This document shows positions 35,791 to 48,140 of a DNA stretch of 64,000 bases, one piece after another (the stretch's first letter is position 1; each line of letters starts with the position of its first letter). The stretch spans positions 1,541-65,540 of the forward strand of contig MNCI01009104.1 in the NCBI GenBank assembly GCA_015680685.1, in the 5' to 3' direction. Both the position numbers and the translations under genes were made by a program. Below the pieces are notes generated by a model that saw only the letters and a list, made by a program, of their open reading frames with translations, was not told the origin of the DNA and searched no databases. The DNA comes from Gnetum montanum (Eukaryota; Streptophyta; Gnetopsida; Gnetales; Gnetaceae).

Positions 35791-37367
35791 CCACCTTTTA
35801 CAGAAGCCATTGCACTTAGGTACAAGGATCCTCCATCTTCAAACTGAAATTTAAAAAATAGAAAAAGTTTACCCGATGGAACCTCCCCTCATCGCTTATC
35901 CACCTCCTTTGAAGGGAACAACTGTTGCAACAGATAAAAAGGCAATGCACAATCTAGTTTACATTAAAGGAATTCTTTTGAAAGTAGTGAAATAGAGAGA
36001 CACGATATGGTCGGGTGCAAATTCCACCCAAGTTGCAATCATGGAGGAGTTGTAAATTACACAGGTAAGATACAATCACCTTCTGTCATCACAATATCAT
36101 TTTGAGATCAAGGCCATCCAATTCTATTATAATACATAATGCCATTTAAAAAAACATTTGATGCATGGCGTTACATTTCCCATGAAATTTCAGATAAGGT
36201 AGATGATCCCTTGTCATGTTGATGTAGTCAATACAAACATGAAGGAAAAAATTATAATAGCTTGAGAATACGTTTTTGAAAATTACTAAGTGGTCTATTT
36301 CCATATAATTACTTTGAAACTATGTTTATGAAGCAAAATATAATTTATTTTTTGTTATCCATTCTGAAAGCTTTCTCCCAAGAACCATGCTTAGAAGCTT
36401 AAAAGTTTTGCAAAAAAAATTCTTCTAACATATAACATGAAGCTATCATAATAGGAATTTTTGGATAATGATCAGGGGAGTGTCCGACCCAATTTTTGGA
36501 TAATGATTAATTATTCTACAGTTATGGTAAAATAAGATATTTAATGAGGTACATAGGTTACCATCTTTAGCCATTCACCTTAATTTTCTCCCATAATGTT
36601 TTTCGGATAATTTTTTTTCCCAATTCGATGCATTTTTAGTTTTTGGTCCATCAAATATTTTCAAAAAAGTGATATCATGTTACTCAAAATAAGTATTAGT
36701 TTACATTTTAGAAAAATTTGTCCACGTCGAAAAAAAAAAAACATTTGCTGTAGGTTAACCAAACTTCTTTCTTCCCAAGAACTTTCAATTTATGTAATCA
36801 GAATCGCATGGTATGCTATGCACCGGAATTTCATCTTTGGCCAAAACTTTTGTGGTCCTATGCATTTTCTCTGTAGCAATAAAAACATTGCACGTATATA
36901 TAAACTTCAGAAAGCAAAAATTAAGCACATAGAATGAAGCTTTTATTACTGTTATTCTCCTGCTGATATCTCTGTCTAAGTCTGTCTCTTGCTGCATCAG
37001 TTGCTTTAGGATGGGTTTCATCTGCACAAACAAATTTTTTGGGTGTTTGTTTCATGAAAGATGTTTCTGCAGCAGATTTTTATGTCATGCTGGCGATTGA
37101 AGTGTTGTCTGTTGTTGCTTTTGTAAAAGTTTGTCCTGTAGGCGATTTTTGTGCTCCTTTTGAGGAGAGTGCAAATTTTATAGCAGAAGTAGATTTTGGT
37201 TGTTCTTGATCCCTGGATTTTGTAGTTCTTCCTACCAATAATATCATATAAAATCAGGGTTGCCACCAAAACACAAAATTTTAGCGATGCCAGATATCAC
37301 ACATTGAAATAACACTGTATGACTGTACTCGGTTGTTTCTGCTATAATAATTTTTGTATTTTTGTTT
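35791..37367. other. Unassigned DNA between Copia and hAT
   Basis: Mostly AT-rich without recognised genes. On the minus strand 37232-36925 reads through about 100 codons of Ser/Thr/Lys/Gln-rich sequence with one stop (near 37083), preceded by TTATTGGTAG, a possible splice acceptor. It could be a decayed exon, but no family is recognised. Confidence 0.3.
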
Positions 37368-37695
37368 CTGGTTAGCTATGCATCAAAAGAATCCGATTCA
37401 TGGAAGCGAGGAATTCGAGGATTCGTGATTCTGAACGTGTTGGGTACGTGTGTCTAAAAAAAAAGTGGGGACGGGTTCGTAGTCGGGTATGCGATAGAGA
37501 AAATTTAAATATATTAGTTTTTTTCAAAAATTAAATCTCATATATATTAAAAAACGTTGTAGAATATAGAACAAGTACAATGTAAATTCAAAATATTGTT
37601 AATGCTTAAAAATTGCATAAAAGATTGCAATGAAACATTATGTATTGAGTCTCATGTGTGTTATAAAATATTTTAGCATTATCATATATATATAT

Positions 37696-37725
37696 NNNNN
37701 NNNNNNNNNNNNNNNNNNNNNNNNN
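37696..37725. other. Assembly gap of 30 N
   Basis: A run of 30 N in an AT-rich spot next to a TA repeat. The size may be nominal. Confidence 0.98.
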
Positions 37726-37802
37726 CTCAAGAGTTTCTTGCCAAAGCTTAGAAATTGTCACATTGTTCAAATTCTAATTTTAGCCTATATTTTCTCCTTG
37801 CT

Positions 37803-40603
37803 CTACTCTAAAGAGTAAATTTGTAAAACCTCTTCATTTTGTTCTATGTCATTAATATCATTTGCATGGTAATCATCTTCATCAAGGATTGAATCATCAA
37901 TATTAAGATTCATTGCTCCAAGAACATTAACTAAGTCAGTAGAATAACTTTCTCTATCATCAATTATTGGGACATCATCATCTTCTGGATTAACATCCCA
38001 ACGAAGAGTAGGTGATTGCCTATATTTTATTTCCTTTCTTTCTTCCAATCTAATCATGCTATGAATAGATACTAATTTTTCAGCTTTTTTTGGAGTTAGA
38101 CTATTTCTTTTGATTCGATGAATGAAAGAATATGTTGACCAATTTCTTTGATTCAAAGAATGAATGAAAGAAGATGCAACCTACATAAATGATAAAAACA
38201 AGAATAAATTTTTGCATTGTTAAAAGATTCATTTTATAAATTATTCAAAACTTCATCAATAAACAAACTCATTTGAAGCTTAAGACCTAATATCTTATTA
38301 ATCATGGTGTTTAAAGAATGCATAATGATATATAAAACATCACTATTTCAAGTTTTCAAACATCACATTTCATAAATTAATTAAGAAAATTAATACGTAT
38401 TAATATTTGTTATATGTTTAATGAAAAACTGATCGTATTACCTGAGAAAGAACCTTCATTGCTAAAGTTTGAAGTCTAGGAGTATCTCCACCATGCAAAC
38501 TCCACCATCGAGCTGGATCTTCTTGAACTATTCCATCCATATCAAGTATAGCATCTTCACATTTAAATGCTTTTGTATGTCCTTTAGTAAATTGAAGCCA
38601 TTCCTTTCTAATTAAGCTAACCTCACAAGGTGAATATAATCGTTTAACATATTCTAAAAAACCTGTTCTTATATCAAAATCATCACAAGACCTTGTTGGA
38701 TTTTTATCTCTATGTTTTGAAGAATACCACTTAATATTTAATGCATATGCAACCATATGCAATGGGGTATTTGTATCATTCCATCTTTTTAAAATCAATG
38801 GAAGTAACTGAGCATTATAAAAATCAAGAGAACTATCCATTTCTATAACCATTTTTTTAATTTCTGTTAACATATTTTCATAAATTACATAAATTTCTCT
38901 TAATGCAGGTGTATCTGTATCAGCATAACGAATGAAATCAACAATAAGTTGCAGCATGCTAACAATCCTCCTACAATATAACAAATACTTATTTTTAATA
39001 AGATATAAAGATGCAAACAATAAAAAATAAACAATTATATTTCAAATAAATTATTTCTTACTTCATTTGTTACCACCACTCATCTAATAAAATCTTTTTC
39101 TAACACTCTTTCCCATAGTTGTGTTGGCTTCTTCCCAGTTCTTCCATTTACTGGTTATAACCATTGTTTGTAATAATTCTTGTATCTCTTGCATTCTCTC
39201 CAACGTTATGAAATATGAAGCATACCTATTTTACAAAATTTATAATAAGTTTAGCATTAATAAATCAAATTTCTTAAAAACACACAATATAGATTTTTGT
39301 ATTCTATTACCTTATTTCTATAGGCTTTTTGAAAGTCTTATTTTTGCTACATTCCCTGAACAAAGAATTTGAACAATGATGATTGCAAATGAAAATTTGT
39401 ATGTCTCTTGCATCTATAATAAGCTTTTTCACCCAATCAATTTTACCAATATCACGAAGTGTATTATTTAGAGAATGAACACAATAAGGAGTCCAAAATA
39501 TATTTGGATGAATCATTTATATCAATTTTCCTGCACGTCTACAAACAAGAGCTGAATCTTTTATAATTTGAATAATGTTGCTTGAACCAATAGTTGCAAT
39601 TGTTGTCTCTAATAATTTGGCTTGAAAATTAGCATATTTTATATGATTGGAACAGTCTGTAGCATTAAGAAAAAGTATGGTTCAAGTTTACAACTAATTA
39701 TAATATTAANTATTAAGAAAAAGTATGGTTCAAGTTTACAACTAATTATAATATTAATTAATGGATGTTGATGAATATCAGTCCATCCATCCATTATAAT
39801 AGAACAACCACTTTGCTGCCAAAATTGCTTCAATTCCTCCAACTTTTTCATGCCAAGTTCATACCTCTCATCAAGAAGATCATTTTGAATTTTATCTTCA
39901 GTTGGAGGGATATAAGATGGACCTGCCATATAAAAATATTAGTTTTACTAATAATTTTAAATAAAAAATGATAATTTAAAATTTAAAAATATTACCTGCT
40001 TCAATGGCACAACGAATTGCTTCTTTGAATGAAGGATTACGTGCAAGTTTAAATGGTAATCCATTTGCATAGAACATTTTTGCAATATTGATATCAGATT
40101 TTATTTTATTTTTCAATTTGAAAACTTATTTCTATTTATTTAAGCACTTTTCTTTTTGCTGGTTGTACAACATCCTTTCTCTTATTCTTACTTTCCTTTG
40201 TTCGAATACTTACAGTAATGCTCTTTATCATAGTCTTTGCTTGAAAGTAGTTATACATAGCTTTTTGAATATTAGGATATGGAAATTTACATGCAATAAC
40301 ACCTGTTCCTACTTTATTTTCTAATTTCTGAAAGAAATGATGTATTCGTGTACCACTTGCAGTGAATTCATGGCTACATACATGACACTTCCATCTTTTG
40401 CTTCCACCTCCTCCACTCCTATAAGTGTCTAATTGTGTTACGAATTATTTTAATGGAGATTTTAAAATAAATCTACCTTTTGCAAATGGTTTCAAAATTT
40501 CCACATTACAATCTAAGACATCTTCTTCTTGCGATGCATTTTCCTCTAATAGAGTACTATCTATTTCATTTTCATTGCTATCTATGTCTTGAATAGAGCT
40601 CAT
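37803..40603 (-). pseudogene. hAT transposase (BED finger, DUF659, C-terminal dimerisation domain), decayed
   Basis: The ATG at 40603 starts an acidic N-terminus, then a BED-type zinc finger (KCHVCSHEF, later HH and C, near 40390-40290). Exons inferred from splice sites: 40603-39996, 39922-39311, about 39229-39063, 38970-38442, 38180-37803, with in-phase GT/AG junctions such as CTCAG/GTAATA. Exon 2 has the DUF659 core CSIIMDGWTD (39800-39770) with a catalytic Asp, then WTPYCVHSLN and NHHCSN. Exon 4 has PLHMVAYALN and exon 5 QRNWSTYSFIH, the conserved dimerisation segment, ending in an acidic tail. The enzyme would cut and paste the transposon. In-frame stops (for example near 40447) and a frame change in exon 1 make it inactive. 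A single N with a 46-bp duplication lies at 39710 in exon 2. Confidence 0.82.
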
Positions 40604-40883
40604 CTTTATGACTGTAAATATTAATGGTAAAAATTAGAAAATGAGATATGATTGCTACTCTTCACAAAAGTTAAAATGAATTTAAAAAATAATTACAAAT
40701 AGATATATTTACCAATTGCCTAAATTACTATGACTAAGGGTATTTATTTTTTCTTTTTATGCTAGCAAAGAGCTTTTAGAAAAATGTCTTAAAAGCTTTA
40801 ACATTAAAATTTCATTCAATGTAATAAATCTCGAAGTGCAAAACAATAATAGAGTCAGGGAAAAATATTAAAAATACAAAATA
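40604..40883. other. hAT sequence upstream of the transposase
   Basis: AT-rich and non-coding. It is the part of the hAT leader left of the Gypsy insertion point; the leader continues at 59598. Confidence 0.5.
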
Positions 40884-40888
40884 GTGAT

Positions 40889-42451
40889 TGAAACACCACA
40901 AAATTCTGAGCTTAGTACTTCTCCAACAAAAACTCGAGCTAAGTCATGACGTTCCCCATCATGACTAAAGCTTGAGGGTCCCACAGATAGCTTCAAGCAG
41001 AGTTGGGCTCAATGGTTCCCTGGGACCCGCAGACGACCACGGCAACATCTGCTATCAAACATGGCAACTTCGGAGCTCAAGATACTTAGTCTTCACTAAG
41101 TATGCATTCACAGCGTATACGCTATACATTAGGCGTATATGCCAAGCTTATACGCCAAGCGTATACGCCCAAGTATGCATTCACAGTGTATACGCCGAGC
41201 GTACACGCCTCACATGTATGCTCAGCATGTATGATTGATGTATACGCCCGGCATGCAATCCCCGAAGACGGCATGGAAACAACACTTCAGAGCAAAATTT
41301 AGTACAAGGCATCAACTTAGACGAACCGAGCAATCATCAAGTGTTGACATCATGCATTCTAGAGTTTATACGTTGAGTATGCAATGTATACGCCTAGCGG
41401 GCGTATACGCCTAGCAGATGCAACATGTACGTCCAACGTATACGCCCAACATGCATCCCAGCGTATACGCCCAACATGCATCCACAACGTATACGCTCAG
41501 TGTGTACGCCCATCGTATACACCCGACATGTACAAAGTGCACGACCAGTGTGCAACACAACTCAAACCAATCCAAGGTCTCCAGAGCCGTGTTAGATCAA
41601 GGTCAACCAAGCTGAACATCTACAGGCAGCATCTTCATGGCATCCGAATTCAAATCTTAGGGTCGAATGACTTTTTTTGTGTCGATCAAGACTATACGCC
41701 GAGGACATACGTCTAGCGTGTATACGCTAGCGTGTAGCACGCTGCACACTTGTAAAATTTCATTCTTTTGCACTCGGTTAAAGCGCCACATGTCACCCAA
41801 CCTGAAAGTCCAGCACTCCACAGCCAATCATTTCCTCTCAAAGCCCGAGTCCCACGTCTCAACTTGTATAAAAACCTCAATTTTTCACTAGACCGAATGG
41901 GGGGGGGGCAATTTTTGAGCAAAAAACCAGAGAAAAACAAAGAACTAGAGATGTTAAGAAACCAGAGCAAAAACCCTGTATGCTGGATCTCGACCTTACA
42001 CGTTGAGCATACAGCTTTTACGCTATGCCTGCAGTTGAACCCAGCACACAATCATCCCTGCATCCACCAGGGCTATTCGTCCGCCTTGTGTCAGAATCAC
42101 AACTACGTTAGACCGGTGCATTGTAACTCTCATTTCGCAATAATATTGCTACATTTCTTTGCTAAAATCTGTTACAGTTTTTCATTCATTATTGCATGTT
42201 TACTATTTATGCTCTTGTATGTTTACGCTCTGTTTTACATTTATTACGCCGTTTACATATAACCCAGCGTACAGTATATCGGTGTATGTTCGGGGAAACC
42301 CTTACCTGATCCACGTGCGGACCACTCAAGGTACTTTGCCTTCGTTAATTCCAGCTTGCCCTCAAGCGAAGGTAAGGTCTTCTGTGCGTGTCCTGAGATC
42401 TCCAAGTTTATGTTTCATTCCAGCCAAAGACCGTCGATTTTGGATGGTACA
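40889..42451 (+). repeat. 5' LTR of the Tat element
   Basis: The LTR is 1,563 bp, from TGAAACACC to GGTACA. U3 from about 41100 to 41720 is crowded with GCGTATACGC-like motifs. A CCAAT box (41824-41828) and TATAAAAA (41877-41884), 49 bp apart, form a classical core promoter. Confidence 0.92.
41824..41884 (+). promoter_or_regulatory. Tat LTR core promoter (CCAAT plus TATA)
   Basis: CCAAT at 41824-41828 and TATAAAAA at 41877-41884. The same pair is kept in the 3' LTR at 58968-58972 and 59001-59008. Transcription of the element would start near 41910. Confidence 0.65.
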
Positions 42452-42456
42452 GAAAA

Positions 42457-42473
42457 TGGCGTTAGAAGGAGGG
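42457..42473 (+). other. Candidate primer binding site of the Tat element
   Basis: TGGCGTTAGAAGGAGGG starts five bases after the LTR and begins with TGG, as the complement of a CCA tail must. I could not assign the tRNA. Confidence 0.5.
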
Positions 42474-42593
42474 CCTGAAACTACTTAAGATTTACTGTGC
42501 TCTCATACCCCGATCTTTCCAAACTCACAGCACATCGACACTAAACCCAGTTCTGAAATTCTCGGATAGACATCCCGTTCTACAGAATTCCCA

Positions 42594-43163
42594 ATGTCTA
42601 CGCTACTGAGTATACGCTGCACGCTCTATGTCGTATACTCTGTCTACGCTGCTGACATATACGCTGCACGCTCTACGCTGTAGACTCCGTCTACGCTGCT
42701 TAGCATACATTGTACGCTCTACGCTGTAGACTTTGTCTACGCTGCTGAGTATACGCCGTATGCTCTACGCTGTAGACTCTGTCTACGCTGTTGAGTATAC
42801 GCTGCACGCTCTACGCCGTATACTCCGTCTACACTGCTGAGTATACGCTGTACACTCTACGATGTAGACTCTCTCTACACTACTGAGTATATGCTGTACG
42901 CTCTACACTGTAGACTCCGTCTACGCTGCTGAGTATACGTTGCATGCTCTACGCCGTATACTTCGTCTACGCTGCTGAGTATACGCTGCACGCTCTACAC
43001 CGTATACTCTGTCTACGCTGCTGAGTATACGCTGTATGCTCTACGTTGTAGACTCTGTCTACACTGCTGAGTATACGCTGTACGCTCTACGCTGTAGACT
43101 CTGTCTATGCTGCTGAGTATACGCTATACGCTCTACGCTGTAGACTCCGTCTACGCTGCTCAG
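42594..43163 (+). repeat. 46-bp tandem array in the leader, about 12 copies
   Basis: Units of 46 bp such as the one at 42776-42821 contain GAGTATACG and, in several copies, CGTATACTC, so a unit can fold on itself. Copies differ by several bases, mostly C/T. The array stands between the primer site and the gag start codon, thus in the RNA leader where packaging signals normally lie. Confidence 0.92.
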
Positions 43164-43314
43164 TAGACCTGGACGTTGTCACTATACGCTGGTAGTTGAA
43201 GCCTATACGTTGAGACCCAATCTATACGCTGTACGTAGCAAATGTAGGTGTATGCTGTATTGAGTATACCAGTTTCGTATCCCTTCCACCGTGTCGTATT
43301 TACAACCATTCATC

Positions 43315-46255
43315 ATGAACACTACAAACTCCAATGCTGCAACCAAGCTAGTCACAGACATCGTGGGCACCATAGCCGTTCAACAACCCGTAGTACAACC
43401 CACAGTGGGGCCTCATCGGTCTCTGAGATTGCAAGGAAGGAACTCATCATTTAACATTATAACTCAGGAGCAATACAATTTCATATGTGTGAAAATGCAA
43501 GCCGGCCTAGCCGTGGACCAAACCGAAATGGAGGTTAAGAGACAATACGAACTCTTCCATAGGGGAGGACATGAGTTCATTCCTTCCCTGTATGACATCA
43601 TCCCGCTCCCAGAGCATTACTCTGAGCTCATCTCACAACTCCTCCTACAAAGGAGTCAGCCTTTAAATCAGCCTGTGATAAATCCTCAATTAGAAGAGGA
43701 GGATGATTTTGCAGCTCAATCTGAGCATGAAGATTCGTACCATACTCTTAGTCCGCAAACCTATGCAAACCCTTTGTTTCATCCAGCCACAGGGGAAATT
43801 ACGTCCCTTCAACCATTTAAATTTACCCAAGCACAAATACCTCAACAAGAATCATCCACACTTGTTCATATTCCTCCTACAACCGAGCCGCAACTCAACA
43901 CACTTCCCCTTGCTATTCCCCCTATTGCAACAGTAGCGCCATTCTTGCAAATACAACCTCCTCAAAATAATGTAGGAGCAACCTTCCCGCCCTGAGTGAT
44001 TGGGATGCCACATGTGATACCAGCTTCTACGTCCGCTCATTATATTCCCCGGGTCCAAACCCAAGGAGCCCATTTCACTGCGATAACTCAACTAATTCAT
44101 AGTGCCCCTATGCAAAGCGTGACTGGCCAATGGGTAGCGATTGGTGCTCAACCGCATCAATTCCCTCACTATAACATACCGCCTCACATAATTCTACCAG
44201 CTAACATCCCTCAAGGACAACCACAACAACAACAACCCCTTGCCTACAATGTGCTGCCCCTAGTACCACCCACCACAAATATTCTGCAAACGCAGCCTCC
44301 AACTACACAAATTTCTTCTTTCCAGCCCACTGTCCAACAATCTAACCTATATACGGTACAACATCCACAACCTACTATCTCGCGTAATGCCCAAGATTGG
44401 GCTAACGCTAAAAAGCTAATGCAAGAGCTAACCGACGAGGTCAAGCGCCTCAAGATAGCCGTCGATGGAGAGCTCAAGGTAGTGGACTTCTATCACGATG
44501 ACCCCATCAGCTCTTCGGTTCTGCCTCTAACATTACCCAAGGGCGTATCTTTACCCACGCTGACTAAATACAAGGGGGAGACAGACCCCAACGCTCACCT
44601 CATAACATTTAGACTAGAGTGCGTGCTACTTCAGGCATGGCCACATGCCATTCTACGAGTGTTCCCCATGTCCCTCGCTGGGAAAGCACTTGATTGGTAT
44701 CGGGCCTTGCCATGTAACTCAATATCTTCTTTGGAAGATTTGTTACACCAGTTCGTCACCAGGTTCAAGTACAACTTGAAGCCTGAAGCAACACTTGACA
44801 ACCTCATATAGGTCAAGCAAGCACCCCTTAAACCTGTCCAAAAATTCATCCAACGATGGAGTGCTGCTCTCAATGAACTCTACGAGCCAATCCCAGAGAC
44901 GTATCTCTTCACCATCCTAAAAGGGACTGTCAACGATTTTGTTAAATCCAAACTNTCAGAGACGTATCTCCTCACCATCCTAAAAGGGACTGTCAACGAT
45001 TTTGTTAAATCCAAACTATACTATCTCAATGCACGCACTCTGAGTCAAGCGTTTGTACAGATCAAGAGCATAGAAGAGGCAGCACAAAATAGCCATGATC
45101 CTGCATATTCAGCTTTTAAGAATGAACATAGTAAGAAAGATAAAGAAAAGGTTAAAACAACTATAGCCGCCGTAGCAGAAACACAATAAGCGAATGTGGG
45201 ACAACAAGGCAAACCACCTGTTGCCCCTGCTAATTATGCTAAACCCGCTCCTGCAACGGCATTCGAATCATCTGCATCACAAAACCCAACACCAAATCGT
45301 ACGAGAAACTTTGAGAGGAAGGACCCCTCTCAATACACGCCACTGCCTATGAAGCCATCGCAACTATTCGACCAACTCTTGAAAGCATGACTGATGAAAC
45401 ATAAACAGTTGTGTCCTGCAGTGATCCAAAGACATGATCGGTTCTGTCAATTGGTTCAGAACCCAAGCCTAGCAACACCAGACGAGCCCCCAGTACCAAA
45501 AGGCTTTAGAATGGACCGTTTTTGTGATTATCATCAACGTAATGGGCATGACACTGATTATTGTTTCACCCTAAAACAAGACATCCAACGGATGATAGAT
45601 GTAGGTCAAATCACTTTTGATGAAGCTAACCAGGTCCAACCACAAAACCAGGCCATGGGCGTATATAAAGACCCTCTAAATACTAAAGAAGCACCGTATG
45701 TAATTAATACCATCTACTTTGATAACGAACCAGAAATACCTAGCATTAACACCATATACTCTGATCATTAGCAGAAAATATCTAAGAAACCCTTTGTAGT
45801 ACATATTCCTCCCCCTATACAAACATCGGTGCCTCAACCATCATACTCCCCACAGAAACCTTATGTCATTCGAACACCCCCCGCCGCAGCAACTTCTAGC
45901 ACACCAACATTTGAAAAACCATACGTGGTGCGCGTATCTCCCGTCACTACTACCTCCTATTCGGCCTCCCCCCTACGTAGTCGGAGTACCACCTGCGGTC
46001 GCAACTGCGGAGGTACAACCTCCAGCTAGGCCAACCCCATATGTTGTTAAGATACCTAAATGTCCTGATGACCACCAATCCTTCACTCCGAAAACACAGA
46101 ATAAACCGATCCCCTATGTCATCAAAATTCCTACCCACCCTGACACTCAACCACATGCAACCGCCCAACCGCAACCCCGCCCTAATCCATACGTTGTACA
46201 GGTTCCAAAACAACCTGAGGTTCTGAAACCAACTATACCCCTATGCCACACATGA
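43315..46255 (+). pseudogene. Tat gag, decayed
   Basis: The ATG at 43315 opens a frame that continues, through stops at 43993, 44809, 45187, 45388 and 45769, for nearly 3 kb. The N-terminal 350 residues are Pro/Gln-rich; a coiled-coil-like segment (DEVKRLKIAVDGELK) lies near 44437. The capsid core follows: LPTLTKYKGETDPNAHL (near 44550), LAGKALDWYRALP (44671-44709) and FVTRFKYNL. A Tat-type zinc motif FCDYHQRNGHDTDYC lies at 45520-45564. A C-run near 45966-45973 shifts the frame by one. A single N at 44955 is flanked by a 60-bp duplication with one mismatch, probably an artefact. Gag forms the particle that packages the RNA. Confidence 0.85.
45785..46225 (+). repeat. Coding repeats of the PYVV type in gag
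   Basis: After correction for the frame change, seven copies of a PYV(V/I)xxP motif occur at intervals of about 20-25 residues: KPFVVHIP, KPYVIRTP, KPYVVRVS, PPYVVGVP, TPYVVKIP, IPYVIKIP and NPYVVQVP. The linkers are rich in Pro, Thr and Gln. They lie between the gag zinc motif and the protease. Confidence 0.85.
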
Positions 46256-46288
46256 GAACGCCTAGCGGACAAGCTTACACGCGAACGC

Positions 46289-47605
46289 TTGGAGAAGGAG
46301 CGCCAACGACTAGCCTTAGAACCTCCCAAACCTACCACGCTAAAAGCAATACCCATGACATCATCTAACAATAAACCAAACACAGGCTATGAGGGTGTAT
46401 CATCTGGAGAACATGATGCGCCCAAATCAATGATTTCGGGTAAAAATTACAAACCAACTATGCATGAAATAAAACTGTTGGGCCCGATGGACCAAATCAC
46501 TGCCGACAAACATACGCCCAAAAGTAGAGATCTAGCAATAGCTCTACTGCAGGTCATGCAGGCGCTTAAACAAAAAAACACTTCACTGAGCTTATACGAC
46601 CTAGTGTTAACATCTCAAACCCATCGCGAAGCTCTAGTGCGCATGTTGACATCCATCCCAGTAAGCGAAGACTTGCCTCTAAATGAACCTTCAATTCATG
46701 TGGTAATGCACTTGCCTCAAGGGTCAACTCCTAAGCCACTAAGTTTCCTCAATGACAACATCAAAGTGGATGAGAAAACGGGAGAGGTAACAAAAGCACC
46801 TATGTTCATAACAATATGAATAAATCAATTTAAGATACATAGGGTCCATGTAGATGATGGAGCCGCTACAAATGTAGTACCCTATCCCATCGTCGAATAA
46901 TTGGGGCTTACGGAGCTAATTAAACCAATCACCACCACGTGTTTGAAATCGTTCAGCGGATCGCACATGATAGTCAAAGGCACCGTGACTTTAGACTTTA
47001 AAGCAGAGGATCAATTCCCCACATCTGCCGACTTTGTGGTAATCGATGAAATGCCAGGGTTCAACCTAATATTGGGAAGGCCCTGGTTAGCCCAACTGAA
47101 AGCAGTCTCTTCCCCCATATACCAAGAAATTCACCTACCTTACGAAGGCGGTGAAATCATTATACACAGGGAGGCTGCTACATCTACCATCTCATCGTAT
47201 ACAGACACAGATCAAGGCTCAGAGGTTAAGCTCGAACAGCCTAAACAAGATGATACAAATGAGCAACAACCAGTAGGCGATAATCTCTTAGACACAAAGG
47301 AAAATTTACCCAACATAGAAATACCTGGGCCTGAAATCATACATACACAGCCTCACTTAGAAACTACAATTGACACGGAAACCACGATACATGAAGAAGT
47401 GCCGGAAAGCACGAACACGGGAACTGTTCTATCAGACATCCCTTGGGCTAAATTACCATTCAACGTGATCAGCGAAGGANAAGACATCCCTTGGGCTAAA
47501 TTACCATTCAACGTGATCAGCGAAGGAGACGCTAAATATAGAATCATACCCATTAACGCTACTGCTAATGTTAAAATGAGAAAAATCAAAAAACTACTAA
47601 ACTAA
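46289..47605 (+). pseudogene. Tat retropepsin region, decayed
   Basis: The frame continues from gag. A helical segment (46430-46810) precedes the protease core: VHVDDGAATNVVP (46846-46884) is the active-site loop, with D-G-A where D-S/T-G is usual, and FNLILGRPWLAQ (47059-47094) is the second conserved block. Stops at 46817 and 46898 break it. An acidic Glu/Thr-rich tail runs to the TAA at 47603. An N at 47480 sits between two copies of a 45-bp segment. The protease would process gag and pol. Confidence 0.8.
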
Positions 47606-48140
47606 TAAACGACGTTCAAGTTCGGAACGACGTTAAACTATCATGTCCGCAATGACATAAAACTAGCCACGATCAGAAATGGTCAGTCTACCAAGAAATC
47701 AACCCTTGCCACTTGAAACTTCCCTCGCTTACACATGGCCCGAAATGGCCTTAAACTAGTGCATGTGTCCCGAAATGGCCTTAAACTAGATCATGTACCT
47801 ACATTTTGTTTTTCTCCCGAATTCCAGTTCATTGTTCGAATTTACGCTTGCATTGTCATGTTGCCAATAACAATTTTCGCAATTATCCTTTGCTTATAAT
47901 TACATTCGTGCACTACATTTAAACTACAAAAACAAACCATAACATTTTACATTACCGTGTTGTGTTTACATTTAAACTCAAAATCCACAACAAAAAAAAT
48001 ATATGTAGAAATATATATATACGTGTAATGATATACAAGTATAAGTGTTAACTGATTTTATTCATCCATTCAATACAACTCAAAACATTCAATTTATGAC
48101 TCACGTAAAAATGTGAGCTAGAATAATCTCAAAGCAAAAA
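47606..48140. other. Spacer after protease, with TAAACT repeats
   Basis: Two close copies of CCCGAAATGGCCTTAAACTA (47739-47758 and 47769-47788) and looser TAAACTA phrases from 47628 onward follow the gag-protease stop. The rest (47800-48140) is AT-rich and lies beyond the 3' end of the antisense gene, where its poly(A) site is expected. Confidence 0.55.

Noticed and set aside
37436-37490. G-rich stretch after a run of A near 37457 as a possible transposon end
   Set aside because: No matching inverted copy was found on the other side; the CTATGCATCA ends gave a better fit with an 8-bp duplication.
41102-41615. Open frames rich in Tyr-Thr-Pro and Tyr-Ala in the LTR
   Set aside because: They are translations of the GTATACGCC repeat in several frames.
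41768-42262. 164-aa open frame in the 5' LTR with a near copy (58902-59408) in the 3' LTR
   Set aside because: Both LTRs are identical at insertion, so shared openness is not evidence of coding. It spans the promoter and R region and has no recognisable motif.
42594-43163. Regular 46-bp repeats resembling a CRISPR array
   Set aside because: Units are contiguous without unique spacers, the repeats diverge, and the context is a plant retrotransposon leader.
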